Source of the DNA: Sphingomicrobium sp. | Lineage (GTDB): Bacteria > Pseudomonadota > Alphaproteobacteria > Sphingomonadales > Sphingomonadaceae | DNA: 64,000 nucleotides | Assembly (NCBI GenBank): GCA_036563485.1 | Contig: DATCMI010000001.1 | Location: 1,117,501 to 1,181,500 of the forward strand | Direction: 5' to 3' | Shown here: positions 38,627 to 48,110 of the stretch, piece after piece | How the letters are laid out: every line of letters begins with the position of its first letter | Position numbering within the stretch: position 1 is the stretch's first letter | Position numbers and translations under genes: made by a program | The notes under the pieces: generated by a model | Seen by the model: only the letters and a program-made list of their open reading frames with translations | Told to the model about the DNA's origin: nothing | Database searches by the model: none

Positions 38627-39604
38627 CTAAATCCAGCCGCGCTTCCTCAAATAGAGATAGGGGCCGATGGCGCTGACCAGCATGACGATCAGCGCGACGG
38701 GGTAGCCGTACCTCCAGTCGAGCTCGGGCATGTAGTGGAAGTTCATGCCGAAAATGCCGGCGATCAGCGTCGGCGGCAGGAATACGACCGCGGCCCAGGA
38801 GAAGAGCTTCATCGCCGCATTCTGCTCGATGCTGATGAGCCCGAGCGATGCATCGAGCAGGAAGGTGAGGTTGTCCGACAGGAAGCTTGCATGCTCGCTC
38901 AAGGCGGCGGCGTCGGTGGCGAGGCTCTGCACCTGGTTGCGAAGGTCCGCGCGGCTGTCCTCGTGGAGCAGGTGGGATGCGGCGAGGAAGCTCAGCATCC
39001 GGATGGTCGTGACCGCCGAGAAGCGGATCTTCGTGAGCAGCGTCTGGGTCCGCCCGATTCGGGTGAGGAGCAAGGTGAGCTTGTGCGCCGGGATCCGGCG
39101 TTCGTCCTGCTGTTCCTCGAAGACAGCCTCCGACAAGGCTTCCATCTTGCCGCCGGCGGCTTCGATCTCGTCCGCGAGGCGGTCGATGATCGCGTCGAGC
39201 AGGCGGATCAGCGCCGTGGGGCCGTCGCGCACCAGATCGGGGTCGCGACGCGCATGGCTGCCGAAGTCGCGCACCGGCTTGGGCGTTTCGTAGCGGATGG
39301 TGACTAGGCGGTTGCCTGCAAGGACGAAGCTGATCGGCGTCGTTGCCGGCCGGTTCTCCTCGATTCCGCGAATGACGCTGGCCGTCATGTAGAGCGCCCC
39401 GTCCATATCGTAGAGGCGGCTCGACGGCTCGATTTCCGCCATTTCGTCATGGGTCGGAACCTCGACCCCGATGCACTGCTCCACCAGGCGTTCTTCCTCG
39501 TGCGTCGGCTCCTCGAGGTCGATCCAGGTTGCTTCGTCCGGAATGCGCTGGTGCGCCGCGTTCAGGATGCTTCCGTCGCAGTTGGGCCCATAGGTTCGGA
39601 GCAT
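38627..39604 (-). CDS. corA: CorA-type magnesium/divalent cation transporter
   Basis: 325 residues: a long cytoplasmic alpha/beta and helical domain (1-265), then two C-terminal membrane helices with the signature FGMNFHYMPEL between them and the short KRGWI tail. Forms pentameric channels for Mg2+ or related ions in the inner membrane. It follows acnA on the same strand only loosely (76-base spacer). No regulatory leader was recognised upstream. Confidence 0.93.
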   Translation of the reverse strand: MLRTYGPNCDGSILNAAHQRIPDEATWIDLEEPTHEEERLVEQCIGVEVPTHDEMAEIEPSSRLYDMDGALYMTASVIRGIEENRPATTPISFVLAGNRLVTIRYETPKPVRDFGSHARRDPDLVRDGPTALIRLLDAIIDRLADEIEAAGGKMEALSEAVFEEQQDERRIPAHKLTLLLTRIGRTQTLLTKIRFSAVTTIRMLSFLAASHLLHEDSRADLRNQVQSLATDAAALSEHASFLSDNLTFLLDASLGLISIEQNAAMKLFSWAAVVFLPPTLIAGIFGMNFHYMPELDWRYGYPVALIVMLVSAIGPYLYLRKRGWI

Positions 39605-39667
39605 GGACGTTCATGTCCGCCGAAGCGGTCGGCTTTGCAAGCGGCGCGGCTCTGTTAAGCCCGCAGC

Positions 39668-40225
39668 ATGAAGACGAGCCGCACCGTCATTGCCGCACTG
39701 CTGATCGTTGCTGTGGCGGCCGCCGCCGAGCTGGCGATGGGCCGCAACCCGATCTGCACCTGCGGCACGATCGACCTGTTCGTCGCCAGCCGCGACAGCC
39801 CGAAGACCAGCCAGATGCTCGCCGACTGGTACAGCCTCAGCCACATTGTCCACGGGCTACTGTTCTATGCGCTTCTGTGGCTCGTCGCGCGGCGCTGGCC
39901 GGTGGGCCGACGCTTCGTCGCGGCGATCGGCATCGAAGCGGCTTGGGAGCTGCTCGAAAACACGCCGTTGATCATTGACCGCTATCGCGAAACGACGGCG
40001 GCGCTCGGCTACACCGGCGACAGCGTTCTCAATTCTGTGTCCGACATCGCGATGATGGCGCTGGGTTTCCTCGCCGCGCGCAAGCTTCCGCTCTGGGCCG
40101 CCGTGCTGCTGGTCCTCGCGCTCGAAACGATCCCGCTGTTCGTGATCCGCGACAATCTGTTCCTCAATGTCTGGAACTTGCTGGCGCCAAACGCGGGAGT
40201 CGCGGCGTGGCAGGCCGGCGGGTGA
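39668..40225 (+). CDS. DUF2585 (UPF0314) membrane protein
   Basis: 185 residues, about four to five hydrophobic segments. Conserved features are the start MKTSRTVIAALLIVAVAAAAELAM shortened here to an N-terminal helix, CTCGTIDLF, SHIVHGLLFYALLW, GIEAAWELLENTPLIIDRYR and the C-terminal NLFLNVWNLL. An alphaproteobacterial family of unknown function. The pagL-like gene follows 34 bases later on the same strand. Confidence 0.87.
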   Translation: MKTSRTVIAALLIVAVAAAAELAMGRNPICTCGTIDLFVASRDSPKTSQMLADWYSLSHIVHGLLFYALLWLVARRWPVGRRFVAAIGIEAAWELLENTPLIIDRYRETTAALGYTGDSVLNSVSDIAMMALGFLAARKLPLWAAVLLVLALETIPLFVIRDNLFLNVWNLLAPNAGVAAWQAGG

Positions 40226-40259
40226 GGGCACATTGAGCGCCGCTAAGCATTGTGCCGGC

Positions 40260-40784
40260 ATGTTCCGACCGCTGCTGATCGCCTCCGCCATTCTCGCCGC
40301 CGCGCCCGCCGATGCTCAGGAGCTGTTCGGCGGTGTCTTCATCCACGGCGTCGATACGCCGCTCACTTTGGGCGGCGATCCGGAAAACGGCCTCGACCTG
40401 CAACTCGGCGTCCGTGCCAGGAGCATTGGCACGATCTTCGGCCGTCCGATCCAGCCTTACGCATTCGGCGCCCTCAACACGGCGGGCAAGACCAGCTTCG
40501 TCGCCGCCGGCGTTTCCACGAAGTTCGGCGATCGCGTCTACGTTCGCCCCGGGATCGGCCTGGCGCTGCACAACGGCCTGACCGAGCAGTTCGACAATCC
40601 CTTCAACCGCCGCGTCGAGTTCGGCTCGCGCCTGCTGTTCGAGCCGGAGGTTGCCGTCGGCGTGCGGATCAACCCGCGGCTGACTGCGGAGGCGAGCCTG
40701 GTCCATCTCAGCCATGGCACGCTGTTCGGGGGCCAGAACCCCGGCATCGACACGATCGGCGTTCGGCTGAACCTCGGGCTTTAG
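40260..40784 (+). CDS. pagL: PagL-type lipid A 3-O-deacylase
   Basis: 174 residues with a signal peptide (cleavage after ADA near residue 19). The mature part is an eight-strand barrel-like sequence ending in an aromatic-poor but barrel-type VRLNLGL. The catalytic His149-x-Ser151 in [17 protein letters not shown] marks the acyloxyacyl hydrolase family, outer membrane enzymes that remove the 3-linked acyl chain from lipid A. The end overlaps convergent fumC by four bases. Confidence 0.85.
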   Translation: MFRPLLIASAILAAAPADAQELFGGVFIHGVDTPLTLGGDPENGLDLQLGVRARSIGTIFGRPIQPYAFGALNTAGKTSFVAAGVSTKFGDRVYVRPGIGLALHNGLTEQFDNPFNRRVEFGSRLLFEPEVAVGVRINPRLTAEASLVHLSHGTLFGGQNPGIDTIGVRLNLGL

Positions 40785-42175
40785 CGGCCGACCATCGTCT
40801 CCGGCTTCACGACCCGATCGAACGTCGCCTCGTCGACAAGGCCAAGCTCGAGCCCGGCCGCTTTCAGCGTCAGGCCCTTCTTGTGCGCATGCTTGGCGAT
40901 GGTCGCCGCATTGTCGTAGCCGATCTCGGGCGCCAGCGCGGTCACCAGCATCAGCGACTCGTTCATCAGCCTGCTGATCCGCTCGCGGTCCGGCTCCGTG
41001 CCGTCGAGCATGCGCTCCGTGAAGCTTTCCATCCCGGTCGACAGCAGGTTGATCGAGCGGATCACATTGGCGCCGATCAGCGGCTTGAACACGTTCAGCT
41101 CCATATGGCCCTGAAGCCCGCCGACGGTGACTGCGACGTGATTGCCCATCACCTGCGCGGCGACCATCGTCAGCATCTCCGCCTGCGTCGGATTGACCTT
41201 GCCCGGCATGATCGAGCTTCCCGGCTCATTCTCAGGAAGCTTCAATTCGCCCAGGCCGCAGCGCGGACCCGAGCCCAGCAGCCGGACGTCATTGGCGATC
41301 TTGGTCAGCGCCACGGCGATCACATTGAGCACGCCCGACAACTCGACCAGGTCGTCGTGCGCGGCCAGCCCGGCGAACTTGTTCGGCATCGACGTGAAGG
41401 GCAGCTGCGTGAGGTTCGCGACTTCCTTCGCGAACTCCTCGGCAAAACCCTTGGGCGCGTTCAATCCAGTGCCGACCGCAGTGCCGCCCTGCGCAAGGCG
41501 AAGCACACGCGGCAGCACGCCTTCGACCCGCGCGATGCAGTCCTCGATCTGCGCCGCATAGCCGGAGAATTCCTGGCCAAGCGTCAGCGGCGTCGCGTCC
41601 TGCAAGTGGGTGCGGCCGATCTTGACGATGTCGTCCCAGCGCTGCGCCTGGTCGGCGAGCCGCGCGTGGATCATGCGCAGGGCCGGCAGCAGCTTTTTGT
41701 TGACCGCCACCGCCGCGGCAATGTGCATCGCCGTCGGGAAGCTGTCGTTCGACGACTGGCCCTTGTTGACGTGATCGTTCGGATGGACCGGCTCCTTGCC
41801 GCCGCGCTTGCCGCTAAGGATTTCGTTGGCGCGGCCGGCGATCACTTCATTGGCATTCATGTTCGACTGGGTGCCCGACCCGGTCTGCCAGATGACGAGC
41901 GGGAACTGGCTGTCGAGGTCGCCGCGCGCGACTTCCGCCGCCGCCTGCTGGATCGCTTCGGCAAGCTGCGGGTCGAGCCCGCCTATGCGCGCATTCACCC
42001 GCGCCGCCGCCTGCTTCACGAAGCCCAGTGCATGGACGATCTCCAGCGGCATCTGCTCGCGCGGTCCGAAGGGGAAATTGCCGATGCTGCGTTCGGTCTG
42101 CGCGCCCCAATAAGCGTCCGCGGGGACGTCGATCGGACCGAAGCTGTCGGTCTCGGTGCGCGTGTCGTTCGCCAT
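40781..42175 (-). CDS. fumC: Fumarate hydratase class II
   Basis: 464 residues. Iron-independent fumarase interconverting fumarate and malate. Family blocks seen: [35 protein letters not shown] shortened here, [27 protein letters not shown] and the active-site loop [15 protein letters not shown]. The gene is alone, divergent from the oxoacid dehydrogenase operon with a 178-base spacer where I see no recognisable operator. Confidence 0.97.
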   Translation of the reverse strand: MANDTRTETDSFGPIDVPADAYWGAQTERSIGNFPFGPREQMPLEIVHALGFVKQAAARVNARIGGLDPQLAEAIQQAAAEVARGDLDSQFPLVIWQTGSGTQSNMNANEVIAGRANEILSGKRGGKEPVHPNDHVNKGQSSNDSFPTAMHIAAAVAVNKKLLPALRMIHARLADQAQRWDDIVKIGRTHLQDATPLTLGQEFSGYAAQIEDCIARVEGVLPRVLRLAQGGTAVGTGLNAPKGFAEEFAKEVANLTQLPFTSMPNKFAGLAAHDDLVELSGVLNVIAVALTKIANDVRLLGSGPRCGLGELKLPENEPGSSIMPGKVNPTQAEMLTMVAAQVMGNHVAVTVGGLQGHMELNVFKPLIGANVIRSINLLSTGMESFTERMLDGTEPDRERISRLMNESLMLVTALAPEIGYDNAATIAKHAHKKGLTLKAAGLELGLVDEATFDRVVKPETMVGR

Positions 42176-42353
42176 GGATAATCCTTCGCTGGTCGTCGCT
42201 GCTGAGGCTGTGGCGCGCCACTAGACCTGCGCGCCCAAGAGCGTCAACGCAGGCGCGGCAGCATCCATGTCAAGCATGCTTTACCACGAAATTTGCGGCG
42301 CCGCCGAGTCCGGATTAAGCGCCCCCGCTCAACGAGGAATCAGCGGCTGACCA

Positions 42354-43622
42354 ATGAGTGACCGGGACCCAGACCTGCGCCGCAACGCGCCCAAGCTGCA
42401 GCTGCACGTGCCGGAGCCGCCATTTAGGCCTGGCGATACGCCGGACTTTTCGTCGATTCAGGTGCCCGCGGCCGGCGAAGCGCCGCGTCCCGACAGCACT
42501 GCGGCTGCGGCCGAAACTCACTCGCTCGCCACCTCGCTCGTGCGCGTGCTCGACGATGACGCGAAGGCAGTCGGCCCGTGGGACCCGAAGCTCGACGCGG
42601 ACACGCTTCGCAAGATGCTCCGCGACATGGTCACCGTTCGCGTCTTCGACGACCGGATGTACCGGGCTCAGCGGCAGGGGAAGACCAGCTTCTACATGAA
42701 GTGCACCGGCGAGGAGGCGATTGCGGTCGCGGCGGCCACCGCGATGGACCGCGACGACATGCACTTCCCGACCTACCGGCAGCAGGGGCTCTTGATCTCG
42801 CGCGGCTATCCGCTGGTCGAGATGATGAACCAGATCTACTCGAACCGCGGCGACAAGCTTCGCGGTCGCCAGCTGCCGATCATGTATTCGGATAAGGCGC
42901 ACGGCTTCTTCTCGATCTCCGGCAACCTCGGCACGCAGTTCCCGCAGGCGGTCGGCTGGGCGATGGGCGCCGCGATCAAGGGCGACAGCCGCATCGCGAT
43001 GGGCTGGATCGGCGACGGCGCGACCGCGGAAGGCGACTTCCACAGCGCCATGACTTTCGCCGCCGTCTACAACGTGCCGGTGATCCTCGCGACGGTGAAC
43101 AACCAGTGGGCGATCTCCAGCTTCTCCGGCATTGCCGGCGGCGAGCGCGCGACCTTCGCGCAGCGCGGCGTCGGCTATGGCGTCGCCAGCCTGCGCGTCG
43201 ACGGCAATGACGCGCTTGCCGTCTACGCCGCGGTGCAATGGGCGGCGGAGCGCGCGCGTTCGAACAGCGGCCCGACGCTCATCGAGTTCTTCACCTACCG
43301 CGCCGAGGGCCATTCCACGTCCGACGACCCCTCCGGGTACCGCCCGACCAACGAAGCCAAGGCGTGGCCGCTCGGCGATCCGATCGAGCGGCTGAAGTCG
43401 CACCTGATTGCACTCGGCGAGTGGGACGAACAGCGGCAGGAGGCGCTGGTCGCCGAATGCGACGCTGCGGTCCGCGCGGCCCAGAAGGAATCGGAACGGC
43501 GAGGCATCCTGCCGCAGCAGGGCAATGAGAATATCGAGAGCATGTTCGAGGACGTCTACGCCGAGGTGCCGTGGCACATCGCCGAGCAGCGCGACGCGTC
43601 GCTGAGAGAGGCGCGCGACTGA
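42354..43622 (+). CDS. bkdA1: Branched-chain 2-oxoacid dehydrogenase E1 alpha
   Basis: 422 residues. The thiamine diphosphate motif GDGATAEGDFHSAM...VNN lies around residues 220-250. The extended N-terminus, YSNRGDKLRGRQLPIMYSDK, and the phospho-loop-like YRAEGHSTSDDPSGYRP favour the branched-chain rather than pyruvate type. It decarboxylates 2-oxo acids from Val, Leu and Ile. The stop overlaps the E1 beta start by one base (TGATG). E1beta and E2 follow; no E3 is nearby, so lipoamide dehydrogenase must come from elsewhere. Confidence 0.92.
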   Translation: MSDRDPDLRRNAPKLQLHVPEPPFRPGDTPDFSSIQVPAAGEAPRPDSTAAAAETHSLATSLVRVLDDDAKAVGPWDPKLDADTLRKMLRDMVTVRVFDDRMYRAQRQGKTSFYMKCTGEEAIAVAAATAMDRDDMHFPTYRQQGLLISRGYPLVEMMNQIYSNRGDKLRGRQLPIMYSDKAHGFFSISGNLGTQFPQAVGWAMGAAIKGDSRIAMGWIGDGATAEGDFHSAMTFAAVYNVPVILATVNNQWAISSFSGIAGGERATFAQRGVGYGVASLRVDGNDALAVYAAVQWAAERARSNSGPTLIEFFTYRAEGHSTSDDPSGYRPTNEAKAWPLGDPIERLKSHLIALGEWDEQRQEALVAECDAAVRAAQKESERRGILPQQGNENIESMFEDVYAEVPWHIAEQRDASLREARD

Positions 43623-44635
43623 TGCCGACCATGAACATGATCCAGGCGCTCAACGACGCGCACAAGGTGGTGATGGCCGCCGACGAGGACATCGTCGTCT
43701 TCGGTGAGGACGTCGGCTATTTCGGGGGCGTCTTCCGCGTCACCGAAGGGTTGCAGAAACAGTTCGGCAAGACGCGCGCATTCGACGCGCCGATCAGCGA
43801 GGGCGGCATCGTCGCCGCCGCGGTCGGGATGGCGGCCTATGGCTTGAAGCCGCTGATCGAGATCCAGTTCGCCGATTACATCTACCCGGGCTACGACCAG
43901 ATCGTCAGCGAAGTCGCGAAGATGCGCTACCGCACGGCCGGCGAGTGGACGATGCCGATGGTCATCCGCACGCCCTATGGCGGCGGCATTTTCGGCGGTC
44001 AGACGCACAGCCAGTCGCCCGAAAGCCTGTTCACCCACATCGCCGGCCTGAAGGTGGTCGTGCCCTCGACGCCCTACGACGCGAAGGGCCTCCTCATCTC
44101 CGCAGTCGAGGATCCCGACCCGGTGATCTTCTTCGAGCCCAAGCGCATCTACAACGGCCCGTTCGACGGCCATCACGACAAGCCGGTGAAGCCCTGGTCC
44201 AAGCACCCGGCCAGCGAGGTGCCCGAAGGCCATTACACCGTGCCCATCGGTAAGGCGGCGGTCGTTCGTGAAGGCGAAGCGCTGACGGTGCTCACCTACG
44301 GCACCATGGTGCACGTCAGCCTCGCCGCGGTCGAAGAGAATGGCATCGACGCCGAGGTGATCGACCTGCGCACCCTCGTTCCGCTGGATCTCGCGACCAT
44401 TGAGGGATCGGTGAAGAAGACCGGTCGCTGCCTAGTCGTCCACGAAGCGCCCCGCACCAGCGGCTTCGGCGCGGAACTGGTCAGCCTGGTGCAGGAGCGC
44501 TGCTTTTACCACCTCGAAGCGCCGGTCGAACGCGTCACCGGCTGGGACACGCCCTATCCGCACGCCTACGAATGGGCCTATTTCCCCGGCCCGAAGCGCT
44601 TGAAGCACGCTCTTGAAAAAGTGATGGCAGACTAA
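43622..44635 (+). CDS. bkdA2: Branched-chain 2-oxoacid dehydrogenase E1 beta
   Basis: 337 residues from ATG at 43622. MNMIQALNDAHKVVMAADEDI and VVFGEDVGYFGGVFRVTEGL lead, with the Glu that activates thiamine, then GMAAYGLKPLIEIQFADYIYPG and RTPYGGGIFGGQTHSQSPE; the C-terminal transketolase domain has DLRTLVPLD and VVHEAPRTSGFG. Pairs with E1 alpha as a heterotetramer. TAATG overlap with E2 downstream. Confidence 0.94.
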   Translation: MPTMNMIQALNDAHKVVMAADEDIVVFGEDVGYFGGVFRVTEGLQKQFGKTRAFDAPISEGGIVAAAVGMAAYGLKPLIEIQFADYIYPGYDQIVSEVAKMRYRTAGEWTMPMVIRTPYGGGIFGGQTHSQSPESLFTHIAGLKVVVPSTPYDAKGLLISAVEDPDPVIFFEPKRIYNGPFDGHHDKPVKPWSKHPASEVPEGHYTVPIGKAAVVREGEALTVLTYGTMVHVSLAAVEENGIDAEVIDLRTLVPLDLATIEGSVKKTGRCLVVHEAPRTSGFGAELVSLVQERCFYHLEAPVERVTGWDTPYPHAYEWAYFPGPKRLKHALEKVMAD

Positions 44636-45981
44636 TGGCTCGATACGAATTCAAGCTGCCGGACATCGGCGAAGGTATTGCCGAGGCGGAGATCGTCGCT
44701 TGGCACGTGAAGGTCGGCGACACGATCGGCGAAGACCAGCAGATCGCCGACATGATGACGGACAAGGCGACGGTCGAAATGGAATCGCCGGTCGCCGGCA
44801 AGGTCGTGGAGCTGGCCGGCGAAGTCGGTGACCAGATACCGATCGGCTCGGTCCTGGCGGTGATCGAGACTGAAGGCGCTGCTGGCGGCGACGCGTCGCT
44901 TCCGACCAGCGAGCAGGACGGCACCGAGACCAGTGGCGGCGGCCAGCGTACCGATGATGTGCCGATGGCCGACGGTGCAGTCACCCCGACGCCGGCGCAG
45001 GAAGAAGAGCTGCCGATTACGAAGGTCGAAGAGGCCAGCAAAGCCGCGCGCCCTGAGCCGTCTTCCAATTCTGTGCCGCAAGTCGAAAGCAGTGCTTCGA
45101 CAAGCTCAGCACGAACGGGAGGAGCCCACGTCCTCGCCTCGCCGGCCGTCCGCCAGCGCGCGCGCGACCTCGGCGTGGATCTCTCCCAGGTAAAGACCGC
45201 GTCCGACCGTATCCGCCACTCGGACCTCGACGCTTACCTGCTGTACAACGGCGGCAACGTCTCCAGCCGACCCGCTTCGGCGCCGCGGCAGGACCAGACC
45301 ATCAAGGTCGTCGGGCTGCGCCGCAAGATCGCCGAGAACATGGCCGAGGCGAACCGGCGCATCCAGCATTTCACCCTGGTCGAGGAATATGACGTAACCG
45401 CGCTTGAGGAAGCGCGGCAGATGATGAACCGCGACCGCGGCTCGAACCCGAAGCTAACGCTCCTGCCGTTCCTGATCACGGCCTTGTCGCGCGGCCTCGC
45501 CGAATGGCCGATGCTCAACGCGACCTTCGACGATGAAGCCATGGTCGTCACCCGCCATGGCGCCGTGCAGATGGGCGTCGCGACGCAGACCCAGAATGGG
45601 CTGATGGTCGCGACCATCCGCGACGCGCAATCGCGCTCGATCTGGGAGCTCGCGTCGGAAATCCTCCGCCTCTCCGAAGCCGCGCGCAGCGGCAAGGCGA
45701 GCCGGGAGGAGCTGTCCGGCGCGACCTTCACCGTCTCGAGCCTCGGGCCGATGGGCGGGATCACTTCGACGCCGGTGGTCAATCCACCTCAGGTCGCAAT
45801 CGTCGCCGTGAACAAGATCGAGGACAAGCTCGTCCCCGTCGGTGGCGAAATCGAAGTTCGGAAGCGGATGAACCTTTCGCTCAGCTGCGACCACCGCGTG
45901 GTCGACGGCTGGGACGCTGCTAGCTTCATGCAGACCTTGAAGGGCTACATCGAAAACCCGCTGCGGTTGCTTTCGGCCTAA
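44635..45981 (+). CDS. bkdB: Dihydrolipoamide acyltransferase E2 of the branched-chain complex
   Basis: 448 residues: one lipoyl domain (1-80) with Lys44 in MTDKATVEME, a long linker (85-165), a peripheral-subunit-binding domain (HVLASPAVRQRARDLGVDL, about 162-200) and the catalytic domain ending SLSCDHRVVDGWDAASFM, with the active His and Asp. Transfers the branched acyl group to CoA. Part of the linker, ASTSSARTGG, is encoded by a palindromic repeat at 45092-45118. The last gene of the operon; a lone downstream E3 is absent. Confidence 0.94.
   Translation: MARYEFKLPDIGEGIAEAEIVAWHVKVGDTIGEDQQIADMMTDKATVEMESPVAGKVVELAGEVGDQIPIGSVLAVIETEGAAGGDASLPTSEQDGTETSGGGQRTDDVPMADGAVTPTPAQEEELPITKVEEASKAARPEPSSNSVPQVESSASTSSARTGGAHVLASPAVRQRARDLGVDLSQVKTASDRIRHSDLDAYLLYNGGNVSSRPASAPRQDQTIKVVGLRRKIAENMAEANRRIQHFTLVEEYDVTALEEARQMMNRDRGSNPKLTLLPFLITALSRGLAEWPMLNATFDDEAMVVTRHGAVQMGVATQTQNGLMVATIRDAQSRSIWELASEILRLSEAARSGKASREELSGATFTVSSLGPMGGITSTPVVNPPQVAIVAVNKIEDKLVPVGGEIEVRKRMNLSLSCDHRVVDGWDAASFMQTLKGYIENPLRLLSA
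45092..45118 (+). repeat. Repeat of the CTTCGACAAGCTCAG family inside the E2 linker
   Basis: GTGCT (45092-45096) and AGCAC (45108-45112) flank TCGACAAGCTC, followed by GAACGG. This is a common dispersed repeat in sphingomonads and some gammaproteobacteria, as I recall. It is translated in frame between the lipoyl and E3-binding domains, where extra residues are tolerated. Confidence 0.7.
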
Positions 45982-46032
45982 GCCGGAACAATGTCGCCGG
46001 TGTTGAAAGCCGGCAACAAAATACCATTTAGT

Positions 46033-46050
46033 TTCAATGCTTTCATTGAA
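46033..46050 (+). repeat. Inverted repeat over a possible start codon
   Basis: TTCAATG (46033-46039) and CATTGAA (46044-46050) are perfect seven-base arms with a CTTT loop. The ATG at 46037 lies inside the left arm, so an RNA hairpin would hide it; ATG at 46052 just outside is the alternative start. Confidence 0.5.
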
Positions 46051-47395
46051 GATGCGAGCGGCAGCTGTAGCTGCCGCAACACTCCTGTTCGGCTGCAATG
46101 CGGGCCAGCGCCCTCAAACCGCCTCCGCCGCTCCGCAGGCCGCTCAGGTCGTTGCGGCGGTAAAGGAGGCTGCCTTGCCGGTAAGCGGCGCCGGCTCGGA
46201 CTATGATCGGCTGCTGAGCGCCGCGGCGGGCGCCACGCGCGTGCTGCTGGGCGAGTCCACTCACGGCACTCACGAATATTATCGTGAGCGCGCGCGCATT
46301 ACGCAGCGGCTAATCCGCGAGCATGGCTTCAATGCCATTGCGATCGAAGGCGACTGGTCTCCGACCTATCGCGTCAACCTCTACGTTCGTGGGCTAGGCG
46401 ACGACCGTTCCGCCACGCAGGCGCTCGGAAGCTACAAGAAGTTCCCGAAATGGATGTGGCGCAACAGCGACTTCCGCGACTTCGTGGAGCAACTGCGCGC
46501 TTACAACATGACGCTTCCTGCCGCCCAGCGCGTCGGCATCTATGGCGCGGACGTTTACGACCTGTTCGAGGCCGCGGACGCGGCGGTCGCGCACCTTCGC
46601 TCGGTCCACCCGGCGGCGGCGCGCCAGGTCAGGGCCAAGTACAATTGCTTCAGGGATTTTCGGCGGGACGTTCATGCCTACGGCACGGCCGCCCAGACGC
46701 CCGGCGTCTCCTGCGCCAAAGAGGCGAGCAGCGCCCTTGCTCTAGTCCGCCGCTTGCCTGCTGCCGACGGCGTCGGGCCAGCCGAAGCGCGCTTCGCCGC
46801 GATCCGCGCAGCCGAATCGGTCGCCGCCGCGGAGGAATATTTCCGGACCGTCTATGCGCAGCGGGACGGGTGGAACCTGCGTGACCAGAAGATGGCGGCA
46901 AACATTGAGGCCGTAGCCGCCCATGCTGCGCAAATCACCGGCCGCGAAGGCAAGGTCGTCATGTGGAGTCATAACAGCCACACTGGCGATGCGCGGGGGA
47001 CGGGCGCTTCGCTGAAGGGCGAGTTCAATATCGGACAGCTGATGAAGCAGCGCCACGGCGACCGGGCGATGCTGGTCGGCTTTCTCACTCATTCGGGCAC
47101 GGTCGCCGCGGCCCCGGCCTGGGATCAGGACCATCGTGAGTTCACGCTGAAGCCGGCGATTGCCGAAAGCGACGCCGACCTCTTTCACCGCACCGGGCTC
47201 GACAATTTCCTGCTGGTGCTGAGGCAAGACACGAAGCTGTCGGCGGCCCTGACGACCCCGCTCCTGCAGCGGGCGGTCGGCGTCGTTTACGTGCCCCATG
47301 CCGAGATGCAGAGCCATTATGGCGCCGCGTCGCTTGCTCAGCAGTTCGACGCGACAATCTACTTCGATCGTACGCGGGCAGTCCGCGCGATCTAG
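46037..47395 (+). CDS. Erythromycin esterase-like lipoprotein
   Basis: 452 residues (447 from the alternative ATG at 46052). Lipoprotein signal with lipobox LLFGC, followed by Asn. The erythromycin-esterase fold is marked by RVLLGESTHGTHEYYRERA near residue 73, FNAIAIEGDW, a YGADVYDLFE block and MWSHNSHTGDARG. Members hydrolyse macrolide lactones or other succinoglycan/peptide esters; most chromosomal copies have no known resistance role. Exported location differs from the cytoplasmic EreA/EreB enzymes. Separated by 55 bases from the E2 gene, probably independent. Confidence 0.85.
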   Translation: MLSLKMRAAAVAAATLLFGCNAGQRPQTASAAPQAAQVVAAVKEAALPVSGAGSDYDRLLSAAAGATRVLLGESTHGTHEYYRERARITQRLIREHGFNAIAIEGDWSPTYRVNLYVRGLGDDRSATQALGSYKKFPKWMWRNSDFRDFVEQLRAYNMTLPAAQRVGIYGADVYDLFEAADAAVAHLRSVHPAAARQVRAKYNCFRDFRRDVHAYGTAAQTPGVSCAKEASSALALVRRLPAADGVGPAEARFAAIRAAESVAAAEEYFRTVYAQRDGWNLRDQKMAANIEAVAAHAAQITGREGKVVMWSHNSHTGDARGTGASLKGEFNIGQLMKQRHGDRAMLVGFLTHSGTVAAAPAWDQDHREFTLKPAIAESDADLFHRTGLDNFLLVLRQDTKLSAALTTPLLQRAVGVVYVPHAEMQSHYGAASLAQQFDATIYFDRTRAVRAI

Positions 47396-47400
47396 GCGAG

Positions 47401-47425
47401 GCAGGGCGGCCGCTGACCGCCCTGC
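47401..47425. terminator. Hairpin between convergent genes
   Basis: GCAGGGCGG and CCGCCCTGC form a perfect nine-base stem with a seven-base loop, in the 36-base gap between two converging gene ends. No T run follows on either strand, so it is a possible bidirectional terminator or 3' end protector only. Confidence 0.5.
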
Positions 47426-47431
47426 GCTGGC

Positions 47432-47983
47432 TCAAGCAGCGAGTGCGAGTTCCGCACCCAGCGCCGCGTTGATCGAGGCTTCGCGCTGCTCGGGGCCGAT
47501 CGCCAGACCGTCCGCTGCGACGAACTCCGGGTCGATGCCGATGAAGCCGAACACGCCGCGCAGGTAGCTCTCCAAATGCTCCAGCGGTGCAGACGGCGAA
47601 CCTTCGTCATAGATGCCGCCGCGGGCGAGGGCGATGATGACGCGCTTGCCGCCGGCGAGACCTTCAGGGCCGTTCTCCGTGTAGCGGAAGGTCGTGCCCG
47701 CCACGAGAATGCGGTCGAGCCAGGACTTGAGCTGGGTCGGCAGCGTGAAATTGTACATCGGCGCGCCGATCACGACGGTGTCCGCCGCCAGGAATTCGTC
47801 GAGCACGCTGGTGTCGGCGAACGCGTCCAGCGTCAGATGCGGCAGCGGGTCGGCGACGAGGTCGCGATAGACGACCTTCTCGCCCGACAAGGCGGACTTG
47901 AGCTGACTGACGATGTTGCGTGAAATGGCCCGGCTGGCGCTGTTTTCGCCAGTGATGCTGCTATCGAGATGCAGGATAGTCAC
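47432..47983 (-). CDS. azoR: FMN-dependent NADH-azoreductase family protein
   Basis: 183 residues from GTG at 47983, preceded by a perfect AGGAGG. Flavodoxin-like fold: [18 protein letters not shown] phosphate loop, [20 protein letters not shown] and [11 protein letters not shown]. Reduces azo compounds or quinones with NADH and FMN. Divergent from an HxlR-type regulator, the common pairing for quinone/electrophile-inducible reductases. Confidence 0.92.
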   Translation of the reverse strand: MTILHLDSSITGENSASRAISRNIVSQLKSALSGEKVVYRDLVADPLPHLTLDAFADTSVLDEFLAADTVVIGAPMYNFTLPTQLKSWLDRILVAGTTFRYTENGPEGLAGGKRVIIALARGGIYDEGSPSAPLEHLESYLRGVFGFIGIDPEFVAADGLAIGPEQREASINAALGAELALAA

Positions 47984-48074
47984 TATTGCCTCCTAAGTAT
48001 TGCTTTGATACCGAGGCACCCTACGTAACCACGAGCCGAAGAGCGGCAAGAACGGATATTTTTGTGCGCGACGA

Positions 48075-48084
48075 ACAAATTTGT
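48075..48084. promoter_or_regulatory. Palindrome in the azoR-hxlR spacer, candidate HxlR operator
   Basis: ACAAATTTGT is a perfect ten-base palindrome 26 bases before the hxlR start. A second TTTGTGCGC copy lies just upstream at 48061, resembling TTTGTGGCGC at 48080-48089. The position suits autoregulation and control of azoR. Confidence 0.5.
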
Positions 48085-48110
48085 GGCGCAGGAACAAGGA
48101 GGTAACCGGC

